Source: Pseudomonadota bacterium (lineage in GTDB: Bacteria > Myxococcota_A > UBA9160 > JADFDR01). Taken from it: a DNA stretch of 33,057 bases. The notes under the pieces were generated by a model. It saw only the letters and a list, made by a program, of their open reading frames with translations, did not search any database and was not told where the DNA came from. This document shows, in pieces, positions 1-7,913 of the stretch. Each line of letters opens with the position of its first letter. The first letter of the stretch is position 1. Location of the stretch: contig PIVT01000045.1 in the NCBI GenBank assembly GCA_003353845.1, positions 1-33,057 on the forward strand. The letters are read 5' to 3'. The position numbers were made by a program, and so were the translations under genes.

Positions 1-167
1 GACTATTCATGAAGCCCGTAGCGAGAGCGTCGAAAGTGCTGGAGATTCGCGGACCTCGGACCGTAGGCCCCCGGAGACGTACTTGCAGTACGTCGAGGAG
101 GCCGAAGGGAGAAGGCCGTAAAGATTCGGGACTTTCGGCGATCGCAGTAGGGCGCTCGTGAATCGTC
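1..167. repeat. Large imperfect palindromic intergenic element
   Basis: The segment folds back on itself. The outer arms (gactattca at 1-9 and tgaatcgtc at 159-167) pair with one mismatch. Inner blocks such as cgaaagt (31-37) pair with actttcg (131-137). The centre is a perfect 8-bp inverted repeat with a 3-base loop at 76-94 (gacgtact/agtacgtc). No plausible coding frame fills it. It lies just 3' of the diguanylate cyclase gene, so it could also act as a transcript end. The size and hierarchical symmetry suggest a dispersed palindromic repeat, MITE-like or REP-like. That class is an inference, and the element may extend beyond the left edge. Confidence 0.6.
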
Positions 168-171
168 CGGG

Positions 172-1083
172 TTAGCCCACTACGCGATTGCGACCTGCTT
201 CCTTGGCGCGATACAGCGCATCGTCAGCCAAGCGAACGAGCTCTTCGGGACTGCGCGTATTTTCCACGCGTTCCGCCACACCGATACTGATGGTGGGGGA
301 GCGCTCCAACTCATCATGGTATTCCTGCGCCTCGACGGCGCTGCGAATACGCTCACAAATTTCCAGGGCTTGCGACAAGGTCTTATTGGGGAAGTAGGCG
401 ATGAATTCATCTCCACCGAAGCGACAGGCCGGAGAGAATTCCTCCGTGAGAATCTCGCGAACAAGCTTGCCCACGATCTGAATGCAGTGGCTTCCCATTT
501 GGTGGCCGTGTTGATCGTTGAGACTCTTGAGCCCGTCCATATCCATCATGGCCACTGACAGGGGCTTGTCTCCCTTCCGCGACAGCTCAAAGGAACGGGC
601 CAGGTCGGGATCGAAACTGCGCTTCACCAACAACCCCGTCATGTCGTCGATATTGATCAGGTCGCTAATACGTTCCTGGTATTGATTCTCAAGTGCATCT
701 TGAAAACTAAAACGCAGGATCACCTCGCCGATAAAAATCTTATCGCCCTCATTCAAGGTGGCGCTGTGCACAGGAACTCGATTTACGAAGGTCCCGTTAG
801 AAGATCCCATGTCTGTGATGGTAAAGTTCGCCCGCTCGCTGTCTTGATCGAAACGACAATGCAGGCCCGAGACAGCGGGGTCACGCACGACAATCTCCGC
901 CTGGTGCAGATCTCTTCCGACAAACAACTGGCGCTCGTTGAGCAAAAAGCGTTTTCCCAGCTGCTCCCCCCGCAAGATGGTGAGCACGGGCATCCGGTCT
1001 TCGCGAACTTCAGCGGCCCCATCCTTCCAAGGGCTGGGTTTTAGCTGAATAATCGTACTGTTACTGTCGTTGTTGCCTTCCAA
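172..1083 (-). CDS. FHA-domain diguanylate cyclase (GGDEF)
   Basis: Predicted 303-residue cytoplasmic protein that would make cyclic di-GMP from two GTP. Residues about 32-125 form an FHA domain (G56-R57, S72-x-x-H, N96-G97), which in this family binds phosphothreonine peptides. Residues about 140-303 are a GGDEF domain with an intact GGDEF at 223-227, the metal Asp in MMDMDG near 181 and the FGGDEF A-site context, so it is probably active. The RxxD inhibitory site normally found just upstream is absent (residues there read EEFS), so product feedback inhibition may be missing. The longest frame starts with TTG; Met31, immediately before the FHA fold, is an alternative start. No membrane segment is seen. 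The gene stands alone, ending beside the palindromic element. Confidence 0.9.
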   Translation of the reverse strand: MEGNNDSNSTIIQLKPSPWKDGAAEVREDRMPVLTILRGEQLGKRFLLNERQLFVGRDLHQAEIVVRDPAVSGLHCRFDQDSERANFTITDMGSSNGTFVNRVPVHSATLNEGDKIFIGEVILRFSFQDALENQYQERISDLINIDDMTGLLVKRSFDPDLARSFELSRKGDKPLSVAMMDMDGLKSLNDQHGHQMGSHCIQIVGKLVREILTEEFSPACRFGGDEFIAYFPNKTLSQALEICERIRSAVEAQEYHDELERSPTISIGVAERVENTRSPEELVRLADDALYRAKEAGRNRVVG

Positions 1084-1128
1084 TGTCTGAAAACCCTTTC
1101 TGATCCGTATCTTTCTATTTCGAACGAG

Positions 1129-1686
1129 TCAGGAGTCTTCTTTAGAGGGCCTTTGCAGGGATGAAAAAAATACCGGGGCACCAAAAACCCTGCCGGCGAT
1201 TACAGTCTCGTCGAAACAATCTTCGAGAAAATGGCGCAACCGGGTCATCTCATCGCAGGCTAGCCCCTGCCCCACGAAGCTGGTCGTGTAGACCCCGACC
1301 GCGATCAGTGTGGTGACCAGGGGCACGGTCAGCCCCCACGGAGACCCTCCGATGGATAACTGCGCCAACCCGTACATGGAGCCGCTCAGCCCGAGGAAGG
1401 CCAGCACGGCATAAGTGGCCACAAAGCCCGTCCACACCTGAGGATAAGGCGCAAATTGACACCAAAGGGTCGCGCCCGCGTGGCTCTCTTCAAGCGTCAG
1501 GTTGAGCCGAGGTGACCAAAGCCTGGGGGGCTCAGAACAAAGAGTCAGCACGACGTGTGGACCGGAGATCTTCCCGTCCACCGCCTTTGGCTCCATGGCC
1601 AATTTTTTCTGAATTGCGGCCATGGCCTCGTCTTTGCCACAGGTAAGCTGCATGGCAAAGCGCGGCCGCATTCGTGGCGCACTCAT
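1129..1686 (-). CDS. Hypothetical two-helix membrane protein
   Basis: 185 residues starting from ATG. I do not recognise a family. The N-terminal about 90 residues are soluble and predicted beta-rich, with several Cys. They are followed by two hydrophobic stretches, roughly residues 98-120 (beginning WTGFVATYAVLAFLGL) and 125-150 (WGLTVPLVTTLIAVGVY), and then a charged C-terminal tail rich in Asp and Glu. The arrangement suggests an inner-membrane hairpin with cytoplasmic N- and C-terminal parts. It sits 45 bp upstream, in transcription order, of the diguanylate cyclase on the same strand, so the two may be co-transcribed. Only 53 bp separate it from the luciferase-like gene before it. No function is inferred. 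Confidence 0.7.
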   Translation of the reverse strand: MSAPRMRPRFAMQLTCGKDEAMAAIQKKLAMEPKAVDGKISGPHVVLTLCSEPPRLWSPRLNLTLEESHAGATLWCQFAPYPQVWTGFVATYAVLAFLGLSGSMYGLAQLSIGGSPWGLTVPLVTTLIAVGVYTTSFVGQGLACDEMTRLRHFLEDCFDETVIAGRVFGAPVFFSSLQRPSKEDS

Positions 1687-1739
1687 AACCTCTCCCCCAA
1701 GAAGGTGTAGTCTGCCCGATATTACCTCGTTGTTATTTC

Positions 1740-2603
1740 TCAGGCGAAGAAATGATGGGCATAGGCTTCCATATAAGCACGTTTTTGTTCCAGCGTGGAG
1801 TTGGGCGCCACGGTAAAGGCAAAGGGCAAACTCACTGTGCTGGTGACTCCCGCATCTTCGAGATGCTTCAACTGGTCATAGCTGGTCTTGCCGTAGATGG
1901 GCACCACCATGTCAAAGGGATCATTGGCTCGACCGGCCTCTTTCAGCATGGCCGTAATCTCCTTGACCATGGCAAGGGCTTCCTCAAAGGGTTGGCCTGG
2001 CCCGAGCCAACCATCGCCCAATCGAACGGTGCGCCGCAAAGCAGGCTTGCTCGTCCCGCCAATGTAAATGGGCACGGGCTTGCGAGGGGCCGGCGTCATC
2101 TGCACACGCGGAAAATCAAAGAACTCGCCGTGGTGTTCCACCATCTTGCCCGAGTGCAATTTTCGAATCACCTCAATGCACTCGTCATACCGCTTACCGC
2201 GGGTTTTAAAATCCACGCCCAGGGCATCGAACTCTTCTTTCATCCAACCGGCACCCGCACCCAACACGATTCGGTCATTGCCGAAATAGGCAACGCTGCC
2301 CGTGGCCTTGGCCACTTCAACGGGATTGCGCAGGGGCAAGATAAAAACGTTGGTTGCAAACTTGATTTTCGTTGTCACGGCGCACAGGGTTGCCACGAGC
2401 GACCAACACTCGGGCCACACCGTCTCTTCCGTAAAGGAAGGGGGCTTGCCATCCTTGGAGTACAAGTAAGTGGATTCCTGATGCTCCAAGTGAAGCAGGT
2501 GGTCTGAAACCAGGGCGCCATCGAACCCCAACTCCTCTGCAATCTTGGTAGCTTCAATAATTTGATCACCCTCACATAAAAAGAGGGACTGCCAGAATTT
2601 CAT
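1740..2603 (-). CDS. Luciferase-like (LLM) F420/flavin-dependent oxidoreductase
   Basis: 287-residue TIM-barrel protein of the bacterial luciferase superfamily, close to the TIGR03619-type F420-dependent group. Typical features are the N-terminal WQSLFLCEGDQI...AEELGFDGALVSDHL strand-helix with the loop DH, FATNVFILPLRNP in the middle, LGAGAGWMKEEF (cofactor phosphate loop) and PVPIYIGGTSKPALRR near residue 185. Family members transfer hydride from F420H2 or FMNH2 to varied organic substrates, and the substrate here cannot be read from sequence. The ATG start has a divergent partner, the ketosteroid-isomerase-like gene, across a 260-bp region with 9-bp repeats. Together with the second LLM gene at 21130 it suggests the organism makes F420, though no F420 biosynthesis gene is in this window. 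Confidence 0.88.
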   Translation of the reverse strand: MKFWQSLFLCEGDQIIEATKIAEELGFDGALVSDHLLHLEHQESTYLYSKDGKPPSFTEETVWPECWSLVATLCAVTTKIKFATNVFILPLRNPVEVAKATGSVAYFGNDRIVLGAGAGWMKEEFDALGVDFKTRGKRYDECIEVIRKLHSGKMVEHHGEFFDFPRVQMTPAPRKPVPIYIGGTSKPALRRTVRLGDGWLGPGQPFEEALAMVKEITAMLKEAGRANDPFDMVVPIYGKTSYDQLKHLEDAGVTSTVSLPFAFTVAPNSTLEQKRAYMEAYAHHFFA

Positions 2604-2621
2604 GAAAACGATCCTTCCTAT

Positions 2622-2688
2622 CTATCGACGCTATCGAATCTATCGACTCACCCGACTTGCTCAACTTACTCAACTTACTCGACAAGCT
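2622..2688. repeat. Degenerate 9-bp tandem repeats in a divergent promoter region
   Basis: Three tandem 9-mers (ctatcgacg, ctatcgaat, ctatcgact at 2622-2648) are followed by a related run (cgacttgct, caacttact, caacttact, cgacaagct at 2653-2688). They lie between the divergent LLM and KSI-like genes, within the 260-bp gene-free stretch 2604-2864. Nothing else is obvious there except the ribosome binding site of the downstream gene. Slippage-prone copy number in a promoter region could affect expression; this is inference. Confidence 0.6.
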
Positions 2689-2864
2689 TGTCACCTGAAC
2701 GCACCCGGCGCCGGAAGCCATCGAAAAATGAGCGCCTACTCTACCCAATTTGCGTTCATGAGGGAGGGGGGGTTGAGCGTACTTGGAAATTTTCGGTAAA
2801 CCTACGCCACACAGCCCCGGCTTCACCCCGAGCCCTACACCCCGAGTCCCATAAGGAGACCAGC

Positions 2865-3290
2865 ATGTCTATTGGAGTTCTAGAGCACGCCAGCAAACAC
2901 CCAGCCCGTGAGTTTGCCATGCGCTCGATCCAGTGTGTCGAAAACAATGATCGCGAGGGCTGGCTGGCCATGTGGGACGAAAACGGGGTCATCGAAGATC
3001 CCGTCGGTGTATCGCCCTTGGATCCCACGGGCCAAGGCCACCGCGGGATACAAAAAATTACGGAATTTTATGACAAGGTCATCGCGCCAGGGGAGTTGCG
3101 CTTTTGCATCCGCGAAACTTTTGCCTGCGGAAACGAATGTGCCAATGTGGGGACGATTACGACCAAGCTTCCCAACGGCGCCGTCGCACGCACGGAGTTG
3201 GTCATGCTGTACCGCGTGAGCGACGCGGGCACCTTGCTCTCACTGCGGGCATTCTGGGAATTTCAGTCCACTGTGACCAGTACGTTCTAG
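2865..3290 (+). CDS. Ketosteroid-isomerase-like / SnoaL-like NTF2-fold protein
   Basis: 141 residues. The ATG at 2865 is chosen because AAGGAG lies about 8 bp upstream; an in-frame upstream extension exists but runs through promoter repeats. The protein has the NTF2 fold layout. The segment IEDPVGVSPLDPTGQGHRG matches the EDPVG...G signature around the catalytic base Asp of bacterial delta5-3-ketosteroid isomerases, with that Asp present. Later beta strands end in LRAFWEFQ. Known relatives shift a C=C bond next to a ketone or are related cyclases, and the real substrate is not determined. It is convergent with gmd and divergent from the LLM oxidoreductase, which may share a regulatory region with it. 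Confidence 0.82.
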   Translation: MSIGVLEHASKHPAREFAMRSIQCVENNDREGWLAMWDENGVIEDPVGVSPLDPTGQGHRGIQKITEFYDKVIAPGELRFCIRETFACGNECANVGTITTKLPNGAVARTELVMLYRVSDAGTLLSLRAFWEFQSTVTSTF

Positions 3291-3314
3291 TCGAAGAGTG
3301 ATACTGCCCGCGGT

Positions 3315-4346
3315 CTATGGAATAAGCGCCAGGTCAGCCTTTATCATCATCTCAGCGAGTTCAGCGAACTTGACTTTAGGCTCCCAACCCAATTCGTTCT
3401 TGGCCTTGCTGGGATCGCCCAAGAGAAGGTCCACCTCTGCCGGTCGATAATAATCGGCGTTCACGCGTACGATCACCTCACCGGTCTTCTCGTCGCGCCC
3501 GACTTCATTCACACCCTCACCTTCCCAGCGCAAGTCAAATCCGGCGATCTGGCTGGTCACCTCAACGAACTCGCGCACGCTATGCGTTTCACCCGTGGCG
3601 GCTACGTAATCGTCGCCCTGGTCTTGTTGAAGCATCAACCACATCAACTCGACATAGTCCTTGGCGTAGCCCCAATCGCGTTTAGCATCCATATTCCCGA
3701 GGCTGATACACTCTTGCAACCCCGCTTTGACGCGGGCGAGCCCCAGCGTAATCTTACGCGTTACGAAGCTCTCACCTCGCCGCGGGCTTTCGTGATTAAA
3801 TAAAATCCCGTTGCTGGCGTGCATGTCATAGCTTTCCCGGAAATTTTTCACGATCCAAAAGCCATACAATTTGGCGACCCCGTAAGGGGAGCGCGGATGA
3901 AAGGGGGTCGTCTCGGATTGCGGCACCTCGTGCACCATGCCGTAGAGCTCCGACGTGGAGGCTTGGTAGAAACGTGCGTCCAATTTGTTGGAGCGAATGG
4001 CTTCTAGCAGGCGCAGCACACCCGTGGCATCCACATCGCAAGTGTACTCGGGCTGTTCAAAGGAAATGCCCACATGGGACATGGCCGCCAGGTTGTAGAT
4101 TTCATCGGGGCGCACTTGCGCGACAATGCGATTGAGGCTGCTAGAATCGCTCATATCACCATAGTGAAGATCGAAGACCTGACCTTGCTTTAAGGCTGCG
4201 CTGCGCTGTTCTTCGATGCGACCGCGGTTAAACAAGGAGGTTCGGCGCACGATGCCGTGAACCTTGTAGCCCTTTTCCAACAGGAGTTCGGCTAAGTAAG
4301 AACCATCTTGGCCCGTGACGCCTGTAATCAGTGCAATCTTGCTCAA
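3315..4346 (-). CDS. gmd: GDP-mannose 4,6-dehydratase
   Basis: 343 residues, the usual length for Gmd, an extended SDR that converts GDP-mannose to GDP-4-keto-6-deoxymannose, the precursor of GDP-fucose, GDP-rhamnose and similar surface sugars. The sequence shows the NAD(P) loop [14 protein letters not shown] (GxxGxxG), the STSELYG segment supplying the catalytic Thr/Ser and Glu, the YGVAK Tyr-Lys pair, and the [16 protein letters not shown] substrate/tetramer region typical of Gmd. The start is TTG at 4346, supported by AGGAG nine bases upstream; no ATG fits the conserved N-terminus. No other sugar nucleotide gene is adjacent (no fcl/GMER), so it probably feeds an envelope polysaccharide locus elsewhere. 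Confidence 0.96.
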   Translation of the reverse strand: MSKIALITGVTGQDGSYLAELLLEKGYKVHGIVRRTSLFNRGRIEEQRSAALKQGQVFDLHYGDMSDSSSLNRIVAQVRPDEIYNLAAMSHVGISFEQPEYTCDVDATGVLRLLEAIRSNKLDARFYQASTSELYGMVHEVPQSETTPFHPRSPYGVAKLYGFWIVKNFRESYDMHASNGILFNHESPRRGESFVTRKITLGLARVKAGLQECISLGNMDAKRDWGYAKDYVELMWLMLQQDQGDDYVAATGETHSVREFVEVTSQIAGFDLRWEGEGVNEVGRDEKTGEVIVRVNADYYRPAEVDLLLGDPSKAKNELGWEPKVKFAELAEMMIKADLALIP

Positions 4347-4446
4347 GGGTTCTTGCTCCTAGTGCGGCTCTTCACGCGGCCTTAGAGCGTGACTCCAGGC
4401 AACGCAATGGCGCTGCGCTATTCGACCACTCAAATCACGATCGAGT

Positions 4447-4854
4447 TTAAAGCTTTTCCACTCGATCCAAGGTGGTCGTCGAAGCCCATTCGCTGAATTG
4501 GTCAGCCATCTCTGCCCAAGGCTCATGCAAGGGACATGGCTTGGTCTTGTCACAACTACCCCAGCCAAAGGCACAGCGCCGAGGCGTAGGAAACCCGTTC
4601 ACCGCAGTCAGAATCTCCCGAAAGCTAATTTCACCCGGGGGCCGAGCGAGCACGAAACCACCGTGATGCCCTTTCTGAGACAGCAACAAATCTGCCAGAA
4701 CCAAGCGGCGCAGAATTTTCGATAGGTAATGGAGTGGAATCCCAGTGCCTTCGGAGAGTTCTTTGGCTCGGACAGGGGTCGTCTCGGCCCGGGCAGCCAA
4801 CCAAGCCGTCGCGCGTAGAGCATATTCAGCAGTTTGCGGTAGAAATGCATTCAT
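4447..4854 (-). CDS. Rrf2-family Fe-S transcriptional regulator (NsrR/IscR-like)
   Basis: 135-residue winged-helix DNA-binding protein. The N-terminal half (residues 8-75, with TAEYALRATAWLA, the recognition helix around IPLHYLSKILRRL and the wing KGHHGGFVLARPP) is characteristic of Rrf2. Three cysteines at 94, 101 and 107 (C-x6-C-x5-C) match the cluster-binding loop of NsrR/IscR/RsrR-type regulators, so it probably carries an Fe-S cluster and senses NO, oxygen or iron status. It is transcribed away from the SCO1 gene across a 228-bp intergenic region, the likely site of its operator, and gmd lies downstream. Exact subfamily assignment is inference; the spacing is closest to NsrR. Confidence 0.9.
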   Translation of the reverse strand: MNAFLPQTAEYALRATAWLAARAETTPVRAKELSEGTGIPLHYLSKILRRLVLADLLLSQKGHHGGFVLARPPGEISFREILTAVNGFPTPRRCAFGWGSCDKTKPCPLHEPWAEMADQFSEWASTTTLDRVEKL

Positions 4855-5082
4855 CGGTCTTTGGGAACCTTACTGTTGAGAGAATCAAGAGGTGGAAATC
4901 ATCGCTGAGTTCCAAGAGAAAATTGCATCAATCCCCCTCGCTGTCCACCCAAGTTGACACTCTGAGCAAAGAAGATCATTTACCCAGCCCACATCTGGGG
5001 AGAATTCAGCTCTCAGTGCTAGTTTTGGGCGGCTTGGAAACCGAGCTGATGGACTTCTGAAACGCCGCGAGAAGGAACCAAA

Positions 5083-5724
5083 ATGACGAAATATCTCCAC
5101 CCCTTACTAGGCGGGCTTGCACTTATGGTCCTGGCCAGTGCCTTTATTATCTCGAAGGATTTGAACCAGCGGGCCCAAATCGAAAACCTGGAATTTCCCG
5201 CTGATTCGCTGCGAACCGCAGAGCCGCCACCCGTCATCGAGCTGACCAATCAGCTGGGGGAACCCTTTAGCCTGCAGGCCACACAGGGGGAGGTCGTCAT
5301 GATTACGGCGGTCTACGCCTCCTGTCCGCATACCTGCCCCGCCATTATCCAGCAGGCCAAGCAAGTGGCCTACCAACTTTCAGAGGAACAGCGCCAAGAC
5401 CTTCGCATCCTGGGAATTACAATGGACCCGGAAAATGACTCGCCGGAGGTCCTGGCTGAACTGGCCGAGATGCACGGGCTTAAAGCTCCTTTGTTTGAGT
5501 TCCTCACCGGAGATCCCGACGAAGTAAACGCCCTTCTCGACCAGTTCGGAATTTTGCGCGAGCGCAACCTCGAAACAGGCATCATCGATCACGTCAATAT
5601 CTACTTCCTACTCGATCGCCAGGGAAAGATCGCCTATCGCCTCACCCTGGGTGAGCAGCAAGCGCGCTGGCTTGAGTCGGCGCTCACCGTTCTGCTCGAA
5701 GAGCAGGTGACAGACCTTCACTAA
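5083..5724 (+). CDS. SCO1/SenC family copper chaperone
   Basis: 213-residue thioredoxin-fold protein anchored by an N-terminal membrane helix (residues about 7-24) with the domain in the periplasm. The copper ligands are visible: C81-P-H-T-C85 and the downstream His in IIDHVNIYFLL near residue 170. These are the CxxxC + His set that binds Cu for delivery to the CuA centre of cytochrome c oxidase, or for related redox roles. The start has GAAGGAA upstream. It lies beside a cytochrome c gene and near ctaA/ctaB, which fits oxidase assembly, and a Rrf2 regulator is divergent from it. Length is normal for the family. Confidence 0.93.
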   Translation: MTKYLHPLLGGLALMVLASAFIISKDLNQRAQIENLEFPADSLRTAEPPPVIELTNQLGEPFSLQATQGEVVMITAVYASCPHTCPAIIQQAKQVAYQLSEEQRQDLRILGITMDPENDSPEVLAELAEMHGLKAPLFEFLTGDPDEVNALLDQFGILRERNLETGIIDHVNIYFLLDRQGKIAYRLTLGEQQARWLESALTVLLEEQVTDLH

Positions 5725-5756
5725 AGCGCCTGGCCGAAAACTCCTGACCGCTGCTG

Positions 5757-5795
5757 ACAAAAAGAAAAGCGCGCCCACCAATAAAGGTGAGCGCG
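5757..5795 (-). terminator. Rho-independent terminator of the cytochrome c gene
   Basis: Inverted repeat 5770-5779/5786-5795 (cgcgcccacc and ggtgagcgcg, ten pairs with one G-U) around the loop aataaa. On the minus strand it is followed by a T-rich run (complement of 5757-5769). It lies downstream of the minus-strand cytochrome c gene and may also stop the convergent sco1 transcript, although a T-run is seen only for the minus strand. Confidence 0.75.
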
Positions 5796-5836
5796 TTGAT
5801 CCAGTAAGAACTTCTCTAAACGCTTATCTCTAAATG

Positions 5837-6178
5837 CTACTGAGCGGGAAGCGTTGAGATGTACTTTACGATGGCATCGATCTCTTCGTCCGTCGCCATC
5901 TGCGCAATTCCCATCATGGAAGTAGCCATACCGTTGGTGCGCTTGCCGTTCTTGATATCCAAGGCCTGTTGCTTCAAGTACTCGTAGTTCTGACCGGCCA
6001 GCTTGGGGTACAAGGGCATAATCGGAGTTTTTGCATCTGCGCCATGGCAGGTGATGCAGGTTTTCTCGATGTACAACTTGGCACCATCGAGTTCTGCGCT
6101 GGCCTGTGAGGCAAAGCCCATTGCCGCAACTGAAAGCACTACCGCAAGCTTTCGAGCAAAAAGATTCATTTTCTTCAT
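5837..6178 (-). CDS. Small class I cytochrome c
   Basis: 113-residue periplasmic monoheme cytochrome. It has a Sec signal peptide ending at about residue 29 (ASQASA-EL), a heme attachment motif C41-I-T-C44-H45, and a distal Met in the MATSMMGIAQM segment as probable sixth ligand. The C-terminal helix ends IVKYISTLPAQ. It resembles the c4/c5-like soluble electron carriers that feed terminal oxidases. The ATG at 6178 is preferred over 6199 because GGAG lies eight bases upstream and the signal peptide begins with MKKMN. It lies between sco1 and the 3-beta-HSD-like gene and has its own terminator, so it is probably a single-gene unit. Confidence 0.92.
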   Translation of the reverse strand: MKKMNLFARKLAVVLSVAAMGFASQASAELDGAKLYIEKTCITCHGADAKTPIMPLYPKLAGQNYEYLKQQALDIKNGKRTNGMATSMMGIAQMATDEEIDAIVKYISTLPAQ

Positions 6179-6253
6179 TCTTCGTTCTCCAGTTAACATG
6201 CATATTCTCCGGGGAAAATAGCTACTTGGTGTTAAGCAAAAAGAAAAACGTGA

Positions 6254-7672
6254 CTACGTTTCCCTATTCGCGGGTTTTAAGCGCTCGATTCGCGCTAACA
6301 AATTATTCATTGAGGCGAAGCCAAGCAAGAGCGTCTGCCAACCCCAACCCATTGCCGTCTCTTGCAAGCCAGCACGTTCCGCCAGCATAACGGCTTTGAA
6401 TCCTTTGTAAACATGCGACCATACGGCGGCCGCGAAACCCAGTTGGTACAGCATTTTTGGAACTTTGCCCAGAATGGGGACGTGAGCCGACCACCAGGTC
6501 CACAGTGGATCATGAAAGGAGACCAGCCCGAAAAAAGCAAGTCCGCCCAAGATCGAAATCCACCAAAACAGCGCAGGTCGGTCTACTTTCTCACGATTGG
6601 CCACCAGGCTCCGGCAATACGGAAGGCAACGCTCCAAGGCTTCCTCGTAAGGGACACCGGGCCCATAACCCAGCTCGCGCTGTGCTTTTTCAATGCTGGC
6701 GGGCTGGTTCACAGTGAACTTGGCAATCTCCATCACCAAAATGAATGGACGAGGGGTTTTTAAGTATTTGTGCGCCAACTCGCCCACGGTCGCGAAAAGG
6801 TGAAAGGGCAACGCGGGCAGGTGCCGGGTGGGGAATCGATAGCCCAAGGCTTCCATAATGGGCCTGAAATAGTGGAGATTGTTCAAGTACTTTCCGTCGT
6901 TGATGAAATACGCCTGGCCACACACGGGCGAACCTGGAACCAAGCGATCTGCGGCTCTCATGTGTCCTTCGACAACATTGTCGACGTAACTGTTCTCCGA
7001 CAGCGCGGTAGTGGGGCCAATCAAAACCGACAACAGACCGTCGTCAAGCCCTTCCATCATGCGCGAAAGAATCAGTTGATCGCCTTCGCCATAAATGCCG
7101 CTGGGACGAATGGCGCAGGTCAACAGACCGTCGACTCCATTGGCGGCGATCACGTCTTGCTCCGAAAGACCCTTGGTCATGGAGTACAGGTCGCAGTATT
7201 TCTCAGGCAAGGGATCGGACTCGCGATACATGGTGACAGGTTTGCCATCGAACACGGCATTCATGGAGCTGGTTTGAATCAAGCGCGCCGCGCCAACTTC
7301 CTTGCAGGCACGAATAATGTTCTTGGTGCCGCCCACATTCACGGCCATGCTTTGGTCAAGCGTAGCCTTGTCGTAGTAGTGCAAAAGGTTCACCACAGCG
7401 GCGGCGTGGAAAATGGTGTCACAACCCTTGGCTGCCGCTAACACCTCCTCGTAATTACAAACGTTGCCTTGAAAGCTCTGGAGGCGTTCATGTGTGAGCG
7501 GGATGGGCACGATGTCGAAGGCGTGGACCTCGCAGCCGCGATCCAATAGTTCTTGAACGAGGTGGCGGCCCAAAAATCCGCCCGCCCCAGTGACGAGACA
7601 ACGCTCAATTTTAGCGAAGGAACTCTCCTCGGGAGCGGCGTAAAGGATGGTGTCCGATTGATCTTCTTCCAT
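6254..7672 (-). CDS. 3-beta-HSD/NAD-epimerase family dehydrogenase with C-terminal membrane domain
   Basis: 472 residues. The N-terminal about 350 residues are an extended SDR: NAD loop V-T-G29-A-G-G32-F-L-G35, SSMNAVF (catalytic Ser region) and YSMTKGLSEQ (Tyr-x-x-x-Lys). This is closest to the 3-beta-hydroxysteroid dehydrogenase/sterol-4-carboxylate 3-dehydrogenase group. The last about 95 residues hold two or three hydrophobic segments (ALFWWISILGGLAFFGLV, MLYQLGFAAAVWSHVYK and GWGWQTLLLGFASM), so the enzyme is probably membrane-bound and acts on a lipid or isoprenoid alcohol. The ATG at 7672 follows GAGGAAAAT; a longer frame to 7756 lacks such a site. Substrate unknown. It lies upstream of the cytochrome c gene on the same strand. 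Confidence 0.85.
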   Translation of the reverse strand: MEEDQSDTILYAAPEESSFAKIERCLVTGAGGFLGRHLVQELLDRGCEVHAFDIVPIPLTHERLQSFQGNVCNYEEVLAAAKGCDTIFHAAAVVNLLHYYDKATLDQSMAVNVGGTKNIIRACKEVGAARLIQTSSMNAVFDGKPVTMYRESDPLPEKYCDLYSMTKGLSEQDVIAANGVDGLLTCAIRPSGIYGEGDQLILSRMMEGLDDGLLSVLIGPTTALSENSYVDNVVEGHMRAADRLVPGSPVCGQAYFINDGKYLNNLHYFRPIMEALGYRFPTRHLPALPFHLFATVGELAHKYLKTPRPFILVMEIAKFTVNQPASIEKAQRELGYGPGVPYEEALERCLPYCRSLVANREKVDRPALFWWISILGGLAFFGLVSFHDPLWTWWSAHVPILGKVPKMLYQLGFAAAVWSHVYKGFKAVMLAERAGLQETAMGWGWQTLLLGFASMNNLLARIERLKPANRET

Positions 7673-7913
7673 ATTTTCCTCAGCAACAGCTGTTCTTTGG
7701 TTACACCGATTTACTTGGGGCGTTGACTCTTCAGTCACCCAAGCGGGGCAGTACAATAGGGTTCTTCGCCCCGTTCGGGAAGTTGTTCATTGATAAAACG
7801 AGCTAGAGGGCTGTCAATCGCCGCCGAGAACCGCTGCTCAGGTACAATAAATCCCCTATCGAGGTGTTTTTGATGGGCTACTACGGCGCCACTGCACCGG
7901 ACCGAGTCCGTTT

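Noticed and set aside
1-167. Possible structured RNA gene
   Set aside because: The fold is palindromic at DNA level with no recognised RNA family features or promoter; a repeat element is the simpler reading.
1752-2507. Long plus-strand open frame across the LLM gene
   Set aside because: It is the antisense shadow of a well-supported luciferase-like gene.
5721-6203. A long open frame overlapping the cytochrome c gene on the same strand, offset
   Set aside because: It lacks any recognisable motif and covers the true cytochrome c frame with its CxxCH and signal peptide.
6770-7441. Plus-strand open frame of 223 codons opposite the 3-beta-HSD-like gene
   Set aside because: No domain or motif is visible and it is fully antisense to a clear dehydrogenase.
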